A stretch of 64,000 nucleotides of DNA from Brevibacillus panacihumi W25 (GTDB lineage Bacteria > Bacillota > Bacilli > Brevibacillales > Brevibacillaceae), in NCBI RefSeq assembly GCF_000503775.1, contig NZ_KI629782.1, positions 1 to 64,000 of the forward strand. Direction: 5' to 3'. This document shows, in pieces, positions 51,048 through 61,400 of the stretch; positions within the stretch are counted from its first letter, which is position 1, and each line of letters begins with the position of its first letter. Position numbers and translations under genes: made by a program. The notes below the pieces were generated by a model. The model was not told where the DNA came from and did not search any database. It worked only from the letters and a program-made list of their open reading frames with translations.

Positions 51048-54000
51048 GACAGCAGTCCCTCCCTTTCCTCCATCAATTCCAGCTCATGCAATATCTCTGG
51101 ATCAAGATCCCGTACCAGCTCTTCCAATACAAGAGTAGACAATTCTCCAATAGTCGGTGCTTCAAACAGGACCCGGAGCGGGATATCGATCTGGAAGGCT
51201 TCCCGCATGCGAGAGATCAACTGGGTTCCGAGCAGGGAATGACCTCCCAGATCAAAGAAGAAGTGATCTTGAACCCCGATTCCCTGTATTCCCAACAGCT
51301 GGGACCAAATTCCTTCCAGCTTCCGCTCGATTTCATTGGACGGCTCGACATAAGGGGTCCTGGTTTTTGGACGGGGACGACGCTGGTCAGAGTCGGAATC
51401 CACCTGATTTGACATACCGTCTTTCTGAGAAATTCGCACCCATTGGTCGATACGCGCCTCGAGCTCTCCCGTGGAAACAATCACCTGAGGTACCGCCGGT
51501 GCGGACAGCAGGCGGGCAAAAATCGCCTGACCTTCTTCCGGAAGCAGGAAGTACGGACTTAGGGTCGCACCTAGTCCAGTCTGGATAAAAATTTCTTCGT
51601 CCTTATGCCATGCCTCCCAATTGATCACCCAGCAGGGGAAACCATCTTCAGAACCCGCTTTAAACTTGTGAGCATACAGATCAAGATAGGCATTGGACGA
51701 AGCATAGGCCACGTGAGCTAATCCTCCGAGAATGGGGGATAGCGATGATGTCAACAAGCAAAAATCAAGCCGCACGTCTCGAAGCGCTTCTCTGAGGACC
51801 GCGAGTCCCTTGATCTTCGGTGAAAAATGCCAGTCCGCTTCTACCACTCCCGTCTCTTGGATGGTTTTCTGTGCATCGTGGTCGGGTCGACCTGCAGCAT
51901 GAATCACGCCATGAATCGTGCCAAATCGCATCAACGTTTTTTCGACTGCTGCCTCCATGTCCTTCTTGGACGTCACATCGGCCTGGACAATCAGCACTTC
52001 TCCTCCGTTTTTCTCCAAGTTTTTGACCTCACGGATGCGCTGACAGACTTGTTCGTTTTCCCCATGCGCTGACAGCCATGCTTCCCACTCCGTGCGCGGA
52101 GGCAGCCCGGTGCGTGAGAGCAACACCAGCTTAGCCTGCATCGTTTTCGCCAAATAGTCTGCCAGAACCAACCCGATTTTGCCCAATCCACCGGTGATCA
52201 AATAGACGCCTTCCTTGCGAAGCAGACGAGGAGCTGTATCAGGCTCGGGTAATTCAATCGGTTCAAATCTCTGGCACCATCGCTGTCCTCCTCGATAAGC
52301 AACGACCTTTTCGTCCTGTTGTGTCATGATCTCCTTTATCAGCTTGGCCGCCAGCACTCCCTCCTGTTCCGCGTCAGGCAGGAGAAAATCGACGCTTTTG
52401 CAGCTAAGATTCATGTATTCCTGCGGGATGACCTTCAACGGACCGATGAGGGTCGCTTTCTCCGGGATCAGCTCTTCATCTCCTAATACGTCATACAAGC
52501 CGGTTGAGAAGACGTGTAACGCAATCTCGCTCGTCACATGGTTTTTGGCCAATGCCTGCGCCAGATAGAGAAGGCTGTAAAAGCCTCGTGATTGCAGCTC
52601 ATCAAATGCAGGAGTCTCCTCTTCTTTCGGAGCAGTGACGCTCCATGCATGGACGATATCGGTAGGAAGATGCCCGGTTTCCAGCAACGATTTGATCACT
52701 TTCTGGTAATCTGCTGGGTTGGCAGGATTAATGACCATCGTATTCATGGAAAGGTTCCCGAAATCGGTTCCCATCCTCACCGTAAAGACGGTATCTCCTC
52801 TGTCGTTCAGTTGGGATGCGAGCGCATCAGCCCATGTCAGTTCGGGTAGGAACAGCAGCCAGGTTCGGGCGTTTCCAGGCTTTTGCATATCTACATCTGT
52901 AATCGGCTTTCGTATCCATGAAGGGGTATACAGCCATTTATCGGATTCCAACCGAGTTGCAGATTTCGCGGATTTACGAGGAGCAGTCCCCTCTTCAATC
53001 GAATCGATCCAATAGCGCTCCTTGGCAAAGGGATAGGTTGGATAGGGAATTCGCAAGCGCTGTTCAGCGGCATAAAATCCATGCCAATCGATCTCTACTC
53101 CCTCAAGCCAGAGTTGGCCAACAGCACCAATAAGCACTTCCTGATCATCCTTTTTCTCGTAGCGGTTTCGTAAACAAGCGATCGCACAGATTTCTTCGGC
53201 CTGTGTTTGATCGAGCATGTGCATAATCAGACTGCTTAGTGAATATCCGGGACCGGCCTCGATCATAACCTGATTGGGATGCTTGCGGAAAAGCTGCTGG
53301 CAGGCAGAATGAAAACGCACTGTTCCGCACAGATGCTCTGCCCAATAGTCAGGACTGGTCGCTTCCTCTTTCGTCATCCAATCTCCTGTTACTGTCGAAA
53401 CGAGAGGCAGCTTCGGCGGAAATAAGGCTATGCCATCCACGAGCCGACGAAACTCCTCCCGAATCGGTTCCATCATTCGAGAATGAAAAGCATGAGTGGT
53501 CGGTAGGCGGCTGGACGCCACTTTGCGAACTTGCATTTGCTGTTCAAGACGAAGAATTTCATCCTCGGGGCCGCCTATGACGCACATGGTGTCACCATTC
53601 ACCGCGCAAATGGACACATGCTCATTCAGCAGCGTGGACATCTCCGTTTCAGAAAGATGGACAGCCAGCATGGTTCCCCCCGGAAGCCTCTGGATCATCT
53701 CGGCGCGCTTGGCTACGAGCGTCAGGGCATCCGACAACGTCATCACGCCTGCACACACAGCAGCCACATACTCGCCGATACTGTATCCGATGAGGGCTTT
53801 CGGACGGATTCCCCATGATTCCAATAGCTTCGCAAGTGCGTATTCAATCACAAATAAAGCAGGCTGCGCTAACCGGGTTTGATTCAACCGAGTATCCTCT
53901 TTACATGATTCTGCTGTACCCCTGGCTAGCATACCGCGCAAATCCAGCCGGCCATCACCCTCTGAAACGATCTGCGAAGGGTCAAAAAGGACTTCGCGAA

Positions 54001-55732
54001 TGTCTTCCCCAATACTGGAAAGGAGGCTGACTGCACATTGATCCACGGCTTCCCGAAAGATGGATTCGCTTTGATAGAGTCCATAACCCATGTTGAGATA
54101 GTGATCCCCCAAACCCGGAAATAGGAAAGTGACATTACGATGCTTGTCCACGCATTCCCGTCTGAACAGCTTGCCCGGAGTAAGCCCATTCAAGGCTTGT
54201 AGGGCTTCGTTGTGATCACGGCAAAGGATTGCGCAGCGCTGCTCGAGTGCTTTGCGTCCGACCTTGCTTGTATAGGCGATATCTGCCAGTTTGGAATCGG
54301 ATTGTCGGGAAAGAAAGTGTGCCATATCCTCCATCTGTTGCTCCAAGGCAGTCTCTGTCTTGCCGGAGAGGAGCAATAGCTGCCACGGGCGGCTCGGACC
54401 GGGCTCACTTCTCGGAGGCGCTTCTTCGAGAATGAGGTGTACGTTCGTTCCACCCATTCCAAAAGCGCTGACCCCTGCCCGTCTGGGGAAATCCGTATCA
54501 TCCTCCCATTCTGTCAGCCGGGTATTCACATAAAAGGGACTCTGCGTAAACCCAATCTCCGGATTCGGTTTGCTGAAATGAAGGCTGGGGGGGATTTTTT
54601 TGTGCTTGAGCGCCATGACAGTTTTGATGAGCCCAGCCATTCCTGCAGCCGCCTCCAGATGTCCGACATTGGTTTTGACGGAACCGACCGCACAATATCC
54701 CACTTGTGCAGTATGTGTACGGTATGCCTGGGTCAAGGCGTGCATTTCGATGCTATCACCCAAGGGAGTTCCGCTTCCATGGGCTTCGACATAGCGTATC
54801 GTCTCTGGATGAACCTCCGCCACTGACAGAGCTTCTTCGATCACGGCTCGCTGGCTTTCTATGCCGGGAGCTGTAAAGCTAGCCTTGCGCGAGCCGTCAT
54901 TGTTGGAGGCAGATCCTTTGATGACCGCATGGATTTCATCCCCGTCAGCCAGAGCATCTTCCAAGCGTTTAAGAACAACCATGCCGATTCCGCTTCCAAA
55001 ATTCGTGCCACTTGCCTGTTCATCGAAAGACCGGACATGCCCGTCAGCAGAAAGCATTCCTCCTGGTTGATATACATAACCGCTTGGCCGGGTGTAGAGG
55101 GCTACTCCTCCGGCTAACGCCATCTGGCATTCATCAATCAATAGACTCTGGCAAGCGAGATGGACAGTCACGAGTGAGGTGGAGCAGCCGGTATGAATGG
55201 AGTAGCTAGGACCTGTCAGGTTCATTTTGTACGAGATGCGCGGTGCCAGCAGACCGAAATCGTTCCCGGCGCCGATCGTGACCGTTCCGAGCCGTTCCAT
55301 CATCTCTCGATTGGTCATGAGCTGAAACAGGTAGGTGTTCATTCGGGAACCAGCAAATACACCGACCTTACCCGGGCATTGGTCCGGCGTGTAGCCGGCC
55401 GCCTCGAGTGCTTCCCATGCGCATTCTAGTAAAAGCCTTTGCTGAGGGTCCATGATTTCCGCTTCCCCTGGCGTATACCCAAAGAAAGACGCATCGAAGC
55501 AATCTATATCCTCCAGCACTGGAGACCGGGGGACATAATCGGGATGCCGGAGTTTCTCGGGATCTACGTAACCTTTGAGGTCATCCTCCTTGAAATGCTT
55601 GATGGTTTCTCTTCCGTCGCAGAGATTTTGCCAAAACTCTTCCAGGTTTTTGGCTCCTGGAAATCTTCCCGCCATCCCGATGATAGCAACTTCGGACCCA
55701 TTCCTATAAACGGACCAGTCCCTCTCCTCCAT
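51044..55732 (-). CDS. Type I PKS module KS-AT-KR-ACP
   Basis: A 1562-residue module. KS: Cys183 in HTGCSTSLVTVH, His in VEAHGSGT and NVGHLEAAAG. AT: Ser651 in GYSIGEYVAAV, HAFH motif in TTHAFHSRMM, and PGLGDHYLNM where a GQGSQ-like motif is usual. KR: YLITGGLGKIG, Lys in FSPKIKGLAVL, Ser in LLTSSLSPILGG, Tyr in VAYASSNAYLDLYA. ACP: Ser1499 in LGGHSLLGT. The C-terminal acidic helix may dock to the next protein. I chose the ATG at 55732, preceded by GAAGGAG. Upstream in-frame starts lie inside the previous gene. A beta-hydroxyacyl product is expected. Confidence 0.93.
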   Translation of the reverse strand: MEERDWSVYRNGSEVAIIGMAGRFPGAKNLEEFWQNLCDGRETIKHFKEDDLKGYVDPEKLRHPDYVPRSPVLEDIDCFDASFFGYTPGEAEIMDPQQRLLLECAWEALEAAGYTPDQCPGKVGVFAGSRMNTYLFQLMTNREMMERLGTVTIGAGNDFGLLAPRISYKMNLTGPSYSIHTGCSTSLVTVHLACQSLLIDECQMALAGGVALYTRPSGYVYQPGGMLSADGHVRSFDEQASGTNFGSGIGMVVLKRLEDALADGDEIHAVIKGSASNNDGSRKASFTAPGIESQRAVIEEALSVAEVHPETIRYVEAHGSGTPLGDSIEMHALTQAYRTHTAQVGYCAVGSVKTNVGHLEAAAGMAGLIKTVMALKHKKIPPSLHFSKPNPEIGFTQSPFYVNTRLTEWEDDTDFPRRAGVSAFGMGGTNVHLILEEAPPRSEPGPSRPWQLLLLSGKTETALEQQMEDMAHFLSRQSDSKLADIAYTSKVGRKALEQRCAILCRDHNEALQALNGLTPGKLFRRECVDKHRNVTFLFPGLGDHYLNMGYGLYQSESIFREAVDQCAVSLLSSIGEDIREVLFDPSQIVSEGDGRLDLRGMLARGTAESCKEDTRLNQTRLAQPALFVIEYALAKLLESWGIRPKALIGYSIGEYVAAVCAGVMTLSDALTLVAKRAEMIQRLPGGTMLAVHLSETEMSTLLNEHVSICAVNGDTMCVIGGPEDEILRLEQQMQVRKVASSRLPTTHAFHSRMMEPIREEFRRLVDGIALFPPKLPLVSTVTGDWMTKEEATSPDYWAEHLCGTVRFHSACQQLFRKHPNQVMIEAGPGYSLSSLIMHMLDQTQAEEICAIACLRNRYEKKDDQEVLIGAVGQLWLEGVEIDWHGFYAAEQRLRIPYPTYPFAKERYWIDSIEEGTAPRKSAKSATRLESDKWLYTPSWIRKPITDVDMQKPGNARTWLLFLPELTWADALASQLNDRGDTVFTVRMGTDFGNLSMNTMVINPANPADYQKVIKSLLETGHLPTDIVHAWSVTAPKEEETPAFDELQSRGFYSLLYLAQALAKNHVTSEIALHVFSTGLYDVLGDEELIPEKATLIGPLKVIPQEYMNLSCKSVDFLLPDAEQEGVLAAKLIKEIMTQQDEKVVAYRGGQRWCQRFEPIELPEPDTAPRLLRKEGVYLITGGLGKIGLVLADYLAKTMQAKLVLLSRTGLPPRTEWEAWLSAHGENEQVCQRIREVKNLEKNGGEVLIVQADVTSKKDMEAAVEKTLMRFGTIHGVIHAAGRPDHDAQKTIQETGVVEADWHFSPKIKGLAVLREALRDVRLDFCLLTSSLSPILGGLAHVAYASSNAYLDLYAHKFKAGSEDGFPCWVINWEAWHKDEEIFIQTGLGATLSPYFLLPEEGQAIFARLLSAPAVPQVIVSTGELEARIDQWVRISQKDGMSNQVDSDSDQRRPRPKTRTPYVEPSNEIERKLEGIWSQLLGIQGIGVQDHFFFDLGGHSLLGTQLISRMREAFQIDIPLRVLFEAPTIGELSTLVLEELVRDLDPEILHELELMEEREGLLS

Positions 55733-55736
55733 GCGT

Positions 55737-58397
55737 TTATCTCCTTCCTCGCGACCGCTGCTGCAGGAGCAGTTGTTTACGCCGCTGAACATGTCCTGCT
55801 TCGGTCAATATATTTTCCCTGTCCGGCTCCAATACAGAAGGTTCATTTACCAGCAAGGTCTCGATATAGGCAGCCAATTCCGATATGGTCCGCTTTTCGT
55901 AGACATGTACCACAGGCAGATCGATTTGAAAGATTCGCCTGCATTCATTCACGACCTGGATCGCCAAAAAGGAGTCGCCACCGCTTTCGAAAAAATGGTC
56001 GTGAAGGCCAACATGCTCAAGTCCGATCTTGTCTTTCCATATATCTGTCAATATGGACTCTATCTCTTCTCTGGTATAAATGACCTTCTCCGGTATGCTT
56101 CTGTCCTTGGCAGAACTCTCGCCATGGGTAGGTGTGTTGGCTTCGATCCAGTACTTTTTCCGTTCAAACGGATAGGTAGGCAGCGAGACTCGTTGCCGCC
56201 TCTCTCCTTCATATAATCGATCCCACGCGATGGAGACCCCGTTGCTCCAAAGCGTTCCTACTGTCGATAACAGGTTCCTGACCAGACTGTCATGAATCTC
56301 GGATGACACCCCGCAGTGCTTTTCGTACAGGCTACCGTCCCATAAGTCCACGACAAACCCTTCTTCCGACTTCCCACTGTCCTGCTGAACAAAATTCACC
56401 GTGCTGGATGCCGACGTCTTGCGGAGATATTGAATGGCAGCCTCTTCAGGGGATAGTGTGCCGGATAAAGTTGCCGATACCAGTCTCCCTGCCTCGTCGC
56501 CTATGAGTGTGTGCGGCGAAAGGCCCCAATGCGTCAGGAGATGTGCCAGGGCGTACTGGAAAACAAAGCTGACTACTGCTTGATTGGCTGGGAGCAGCAA
56601 TTGTCTTGCCGCGTCCGATATCTTGTCCGCTGCGGGGTAAAGAAGCGACTTCGCATCACTTCCTTTGTATTTCCTCAATAGTCCTGACATCTGATCGAAC
56701 GAATGGCGAAACATTTCTTCTGTCTCATACAAATCATGGCCATAGTAGACAACCGGATGTACGAATGACCGCATAGAAAAAAATACTGATGTTTCCTGTC
56801 TAGTCTTTGTAGGCAGGGTGCGATTCGGATCTTTCAGGACTGAGCACGCTTCTTCTGCCGAACGGCAAAGAACTACTCGACGAAAACGAAATACTTGGCG
56901 ACCTACTTGCAGCGTATAGGCGATATCCGTCAGGTTGGTTGCTGCATTCCTTTGCAAATAGTCCGCTAGTCGTAAAGAGGCATTCTTCAAGGCATCCATA
57001 CTTTTTGCGGAAAGAATCAGCAGATGGTCCTTTCGCTTATGCTGGTCTGCAATCAACGTAGGCGCTTCTTCCAGAACGACATGAGCATTGGTTCCCCCGA
57101 ATCCAAAAGAGCTGATTCCTGCCCTACGCGGTTGATCTTGCCTTTCTTGATGCTGGCTTTTCCAGGGAACCAGACGGGTATTGACTACAAACGGACTATT
57201 GGCAAAATCAATCTGGGGATTCGGCTCCCGGAAATGAAGGCTAGGCGGAATTTTTTGATGGTGGAGCGCCAGAACTGTTTTGATCAAGCCAGTAACTCCT
57301 GCCGCGTGCGCGAGATGACCCAGATTGGATTTGATGGAGCCAATCCGGCAAAATGCATTTTTATCTGTACTGAGACGAAAAGCCCGTGTCAGTGCCGCAA
57401 TTTCAATTGGATCCCCCAAGGAAGTTCCTGTCCCGTGCGCTTCCACGTAGGTGATGCTGTCTGCCTCGATTCCTGCATTGGCAATTGCCTCCGCGATCAC
57501 CTCAGCCTGACCGTCGATACTGGGGGCTGTATATCCAACCTTCAGGGAGCCATCGTTATTGACCGCAGAGCCTTTCACCACCGCGAGGATCTGATCGCCA
57601 CTGCGCAGCGCATCTTCCAGACGACGGAGGACGACGATGCCCATTCCGCTGCCAAACACCGTTCCGTTCGCATCCTTGTCAAATGGTCGGCAATGTCCAT
57701 CGGGGGAAACGATCCCTTCCTCCATATAGAAATATCCCGTATCGTGGGTCAGATTGATGGACACCCCGCCCGCTAATGCCATATCACATTCGTAAGAAAG
57801 CAAACTTTGACATGCAGCATGTACGGCGACCAGCGAGGTGGAGCAAGCGCTTTGGACGATGTGGCTTGGACCACGCAGGTTCAATTTGTACGAGGTTCGC
57901 GTCGTCAGCGAATCGGGAGCGTTCCCGATCTCGATTTGCACAGGATCGAAGGACTGCAGAATGTCTGGGCGGGACATGATGTTCTTCAATAGATAGGTAC
58001 TGAGCGAAGACCCCGCAAACACACCGATGGTTCCGTCAAACCGATCTGGTACATGACCGGCATCCTCCAGAGCCTCCCAGGCACCTTCCAGAAATAGGCG
58101 TTGCTGAGGGTCCATCAGCCTTGCTTCGTGAGGGTTGATTCCGAAAAATTCGGCATCAAAATGCTTCATGCCATCGATCGATGCAACCGCAGGAACGTGG
58201 TGGGGGTGACGAATGATGTCATCCCCTGCTCCGCGCTCGCGCAACTCCTCCTCGCTCAAATGCCTGATTGTCTCATGCCCATCACACAGTCTGTCCCAAA
58301 GCTCCCGAATCGTAGGTGCACCGGGAAACCTCCCAGCCATCCCAATGATGGCGATTTCGTTGCCCGACATGGATTGCAGTATTCCGTCCAGCTTCAT
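55737..58397 (-). CDS. Type I PKS module KS-(degenerate AT)-ACP
   Basis: An 886-residue module. KS is complete: Cys185 in VQSACSTSLVAVH, His in VEAHGTGT and NLGHLAHAAG. The linker after KS and the first part of an AT are recognisable. The nucleophile motif GHSxG, however, is GDEAG (Glu635 in place of Ser, Asp in place of His). About 200 residues that should follow, including the HAFH motif, are missing. The post-AT linker (LPTYPFERKKYW) is kept and leads to an ACP with Ser809 in SGGDSFLAIQ. There is no KR. The extender unit must come from another AT, or the module passes the chain on unchanged. The ATG follows AGGAGG. The next gene starts 5 bases after its stop. Confidence 0.92.
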   Translation of the reverse strand: MKLDGILQSMSGNEIAIIGMAGRFPGAPTIRELWDRLCDGHETIRHLSEEELRERGAGDDIIRHPHHVPAVASIDGMKHFDAEFFGINPHEARLMDPQQRLFLEGAWEALEDAGHVPDRFDGTIGVFAGSSLSTYLLKNIMSRPDILQSFDPVQIEIGNAPDSLTTRTSYKLNLRGPSHIVQSACSTSLVAVHAACQSLLSYECDMALAGGVSINLTHDTGYFYMEEGIVSPDGHCRPFDKDANGTVFGSGMGIVVLRRLEDALRSGDQILAVVKGSAVNNDGSLKVGYTAPSIDGQAEVIAEAIANAGIEADSITYVEAHGTGTSLGDPIEIAALTRAFRLSTDKNAFCRIGSIKSNLGHLAHAAGVTGLIKTVLALHHQKIPPSLHFREPNPQIDFANSPFVVNTRLVPWKSQHQERQDQPRRAGISSFGFGGTNAHVVLEEAPTLIADQHKRKDHLLILSAKSMDALKNASLRLADYLQRNAATNLTDIAYTLQVGRQVFRFRRVVLCRSAEEACSVLKDPNRTLPTKTRQETSVFFSMRSFVHPVVYYGHDLYETEEMFRHSFDQMSGLLRKYKGSDAKSLLYPAADKISDAARQLLLPANQAVVSFVFQYALAHLLTHWGLSPHTLIGDEAGRLVSATLSGTLSPEEAAIQYLRKTSASSTVNFVQQDSGKSEEGFVVDLWDGSLYEKHCGVSSEIHDSLVRNLLSTVGTLWSNGVSIAWDRLYEGERRQRVSLPTYPFERKKYWIEANTPTHGESSAKDRSIPEKVIYTREEIESILTDIWKDKIGLEHVGLHDHFFESGGDSFLAIQVVNECRRIFQIDLPVVHVYEKRTISELAAYIETLLVNEPSVLEPDRENILTEAGHVQRRKQLLLQQRSRGRR

Positions 58398-58409
58398 AAG
58401 CTCCTCCTA

Positions 58410-61400
58410 TTAGGATTTGGTGAGCTGTTTGCGCTTTTCTCTGCGCAGCTCCCCTCTGTTTTTGCTGGTGGCCAGCGCAGGCTTTTCCATTTGATTGTCC
58501 CCGAGCAGTTCGGCAAAAGTCTGCACGGTTGGGCCTTCGTACAAGCGGACTGGAAGCAGAGTGGTAGAAAATGCTTCGTTGATCTGGGCAATCAGCTTGA
58601 TACCGACCAAGGAATTTCCTCCAAGCTCAAAAAAGTTGTCCTGTATGCCGACCTGATCGATTCCCAGAGTACGCTGCCAGATGTCACAAATTTTCTTTTC
58701 GATCTCGTTGCGCGGCGCTACATACGGATTTTGCAGGGATGGCCTAGGATGGAGCGCGGCCTGGTGGGCAAGTTCGATCGCTTGCTCCGGGGCAAATGCT
58801 CCTGTACTGACCCACTCTTGGCTACGCTGATTCAGGTCAATTGTTGACACGGCCACCCGTCCCATATCTATCCGTGCCAAAAGAGCCGGTAAAATCAGCG
58901 CAAATTCATGGGGGCGCATTGCATTTTCAGAAAAGCTGCTCTGCTCGATCAGATTCACTTGTTCCTTTTCTGCTCCAAAGAGAAACGCGTCCAGATTCCA
59001 GCTCGCCCACATTGTTTTTCCTGCTCGATTGGAGCAAACAGAAAAGGAGTCCATGAATTGATTGGCAGCCGCGTAATGAGCGCTCTTCATTCCACCAAGC
59101 AAGGAAGCCAACGAAGAGATCAGGATGCAGCATGTTGGACGAAGCTGCGTCACCAGAGTATCGAGAACATACAAGCCTTGTACCTTTGCCACAAAGTGCT
59201 GGCTGCTTAGGTCGGCTGTCGTTTCCCGAATAAACTGAAAATAACGTTCATGGACAGCACCGGCTGCGTGGAAGATTCCATCGAGACTGCCCCATTGCTC
59301 GATGATTTCATCAGTCGCTTGACGCATCTGGTCGAGTGAGGAAACATCCGCTTCGAGCACCATTACCCTAGCCCCCATTTGTTCCAAGGACTGAACCCGA
59401 CGAATTTTTTCTGTCATTGGATCATCGGGACGCAAACGAAGCCATTGTTCCCACTCTGCACGCTTTGGAACCGGAGTACGCCCTAGCAAAGCCAGCTTGT
59501 GTACGCCCTGCTTCACCAGTACTTCCGCGATCAACAGCCCAAGGTCCCCGAGACCACCTGTAATAAGGCAAGTCTCAAGCTGGGGAAGTGAAAGCGGAGT
59601 CGATGTTTCTATCTCCATATTCTCGTAAGCGGGGACGAATCGTCTGTTCCCCCGGTAGGCGACGACCCCTTCCCGGTGCTTGCTTCTGCATTGCTCGATG
59701 ACAAAATCAGCCAAATTGTCTACAGACACCGTACTATCGTGCCGAAGGTCCAGATCCACTGCAGACACCTGAATTTGCGGAAATTCCTGTGCTATTACTT
59801 TGCCTGCTGCCAGGGCGACGGTTTTTTCCGGAATGATTTGTTCGTTGCCCATGACATCGTGCAAGCGATCCGACAACAGCGTCAGGCGTACTGCATTCGT
59901 ACCATTGCAGGTTTCCCACGTTCGTGCAAGTGACAGCAGGCTGTCAAAACCGCTTTCGACATAGGTCTCAAAGACGCTGTAAGGTTCTTTATCTTGGAAC
60001 TCCTTTTCTTCCAACAACCAGACATGCAAGAGGTGATCGGGACGAAGACCACGTGCAGCCACTTCTTGCAGACAAGCTGCGTAATCCTCTTCTCGATTGG
60101 GCCGAATGACAAAGACGTTTTCGTCCAGCACTTGGTAGGCATGACCCTTCCGCACGGAAATCACCGTTTGATTCTGTTCCATCAGACGATGGACCAACAG
60201 TCTGCTCCAGGGATCTTCCCCTTCCAATACTAGCCAGGTCTGCGATACAGGTATCTGTTCCCTCGGCGATCGAACAGCTGACTGCTTCCAGATCGGATGA
60301 TACAGCCATTCCTCGGGTCTCTGACGTCGATTGTTACCCCCACTGCCATGAAGTTTGATTTTGTCAAGCGGTTCAATCCAATAGCGCTGTCTTTCAAACG
60401 GATAGGTTGGCAATGGGACACGACGACGCTGCTCTTCTTGGTAAAAGGCTTGCCAATTCACCACTGCTCCCGCCAGCCAAAGCTTGCCCACGACTTGCAT
60501 CAAAAAACGTGCATCCGGTACCGAATCCTTGGGATGGCGAAGCGAGTGAAGAACGACCTGTCTTTGATGAGCTTGTCTCAATTCCTTGACCAGGGAATGA
60601 AGCGTACTGCCCGGTCCAACCTCCAGGAACAGATAAGAGGGCTCCTCTAATAAGGTTTGGATTCCCGGCGCAAACATAACACCCTGCCGCAAATGCTTTG
60701 CCCAATAGCCCGGATCGGTGGCTTCCTGTTCGGTGATCCAGGTCCCTGTCACGTTGGACAGGTACGGAATCCGGGGAGAACGCAAACTGATTTGCTGCAT
60801 GCAGGCTGTAAAACGCTGTACAATGGGCTCCATCATATGGGAGTGAAAGGCGTGAGAGGTCTGGAGCAGTGTACTCGTCACTCCTTGCTGTTCCAGTAAT
60901 TGCTGAAACTGCATAACATGCTCCGTCTCCCCAGACACTACACATAGCCGATTGCCGTTCCATGCTGCCAGCGATAGTCGAGCATCAAGCAGAGGTTCCA
61001 GCTCTTCTGGAGAAAGTTGGACCGAAAGCATGCTGCCGGCCGGCAACTCTTGAATCATCCGACCGCGCATCGCGATTATGTGGAGCGCATCCTCGAGTGT
61101 AAATACCCCTGAAAGGCAAGCTGCCACGTATTCTCCGACACTGTGTCCAATCATCGCCTGCGGCTGGATGCCCCATGCCATCCATAGCTTGGCCAAGGCA
61201 TATTCGATGACGAACAATGCCGGCTGTGTCAACCAGGTTTGCCGCAGCATTTCAGCTGACTCTGCCTCCCGGTCTGCAGGGGGATAAAGCACATCGCGCA
61301 AATCCAGGTTAAGGACGGGAAGAAGCAATTCACAGCACTGGTCTACGTACATTTTGAACACAGCCTCTGTTTCATAGAGCCCTTTCCCCATGTTGACATA

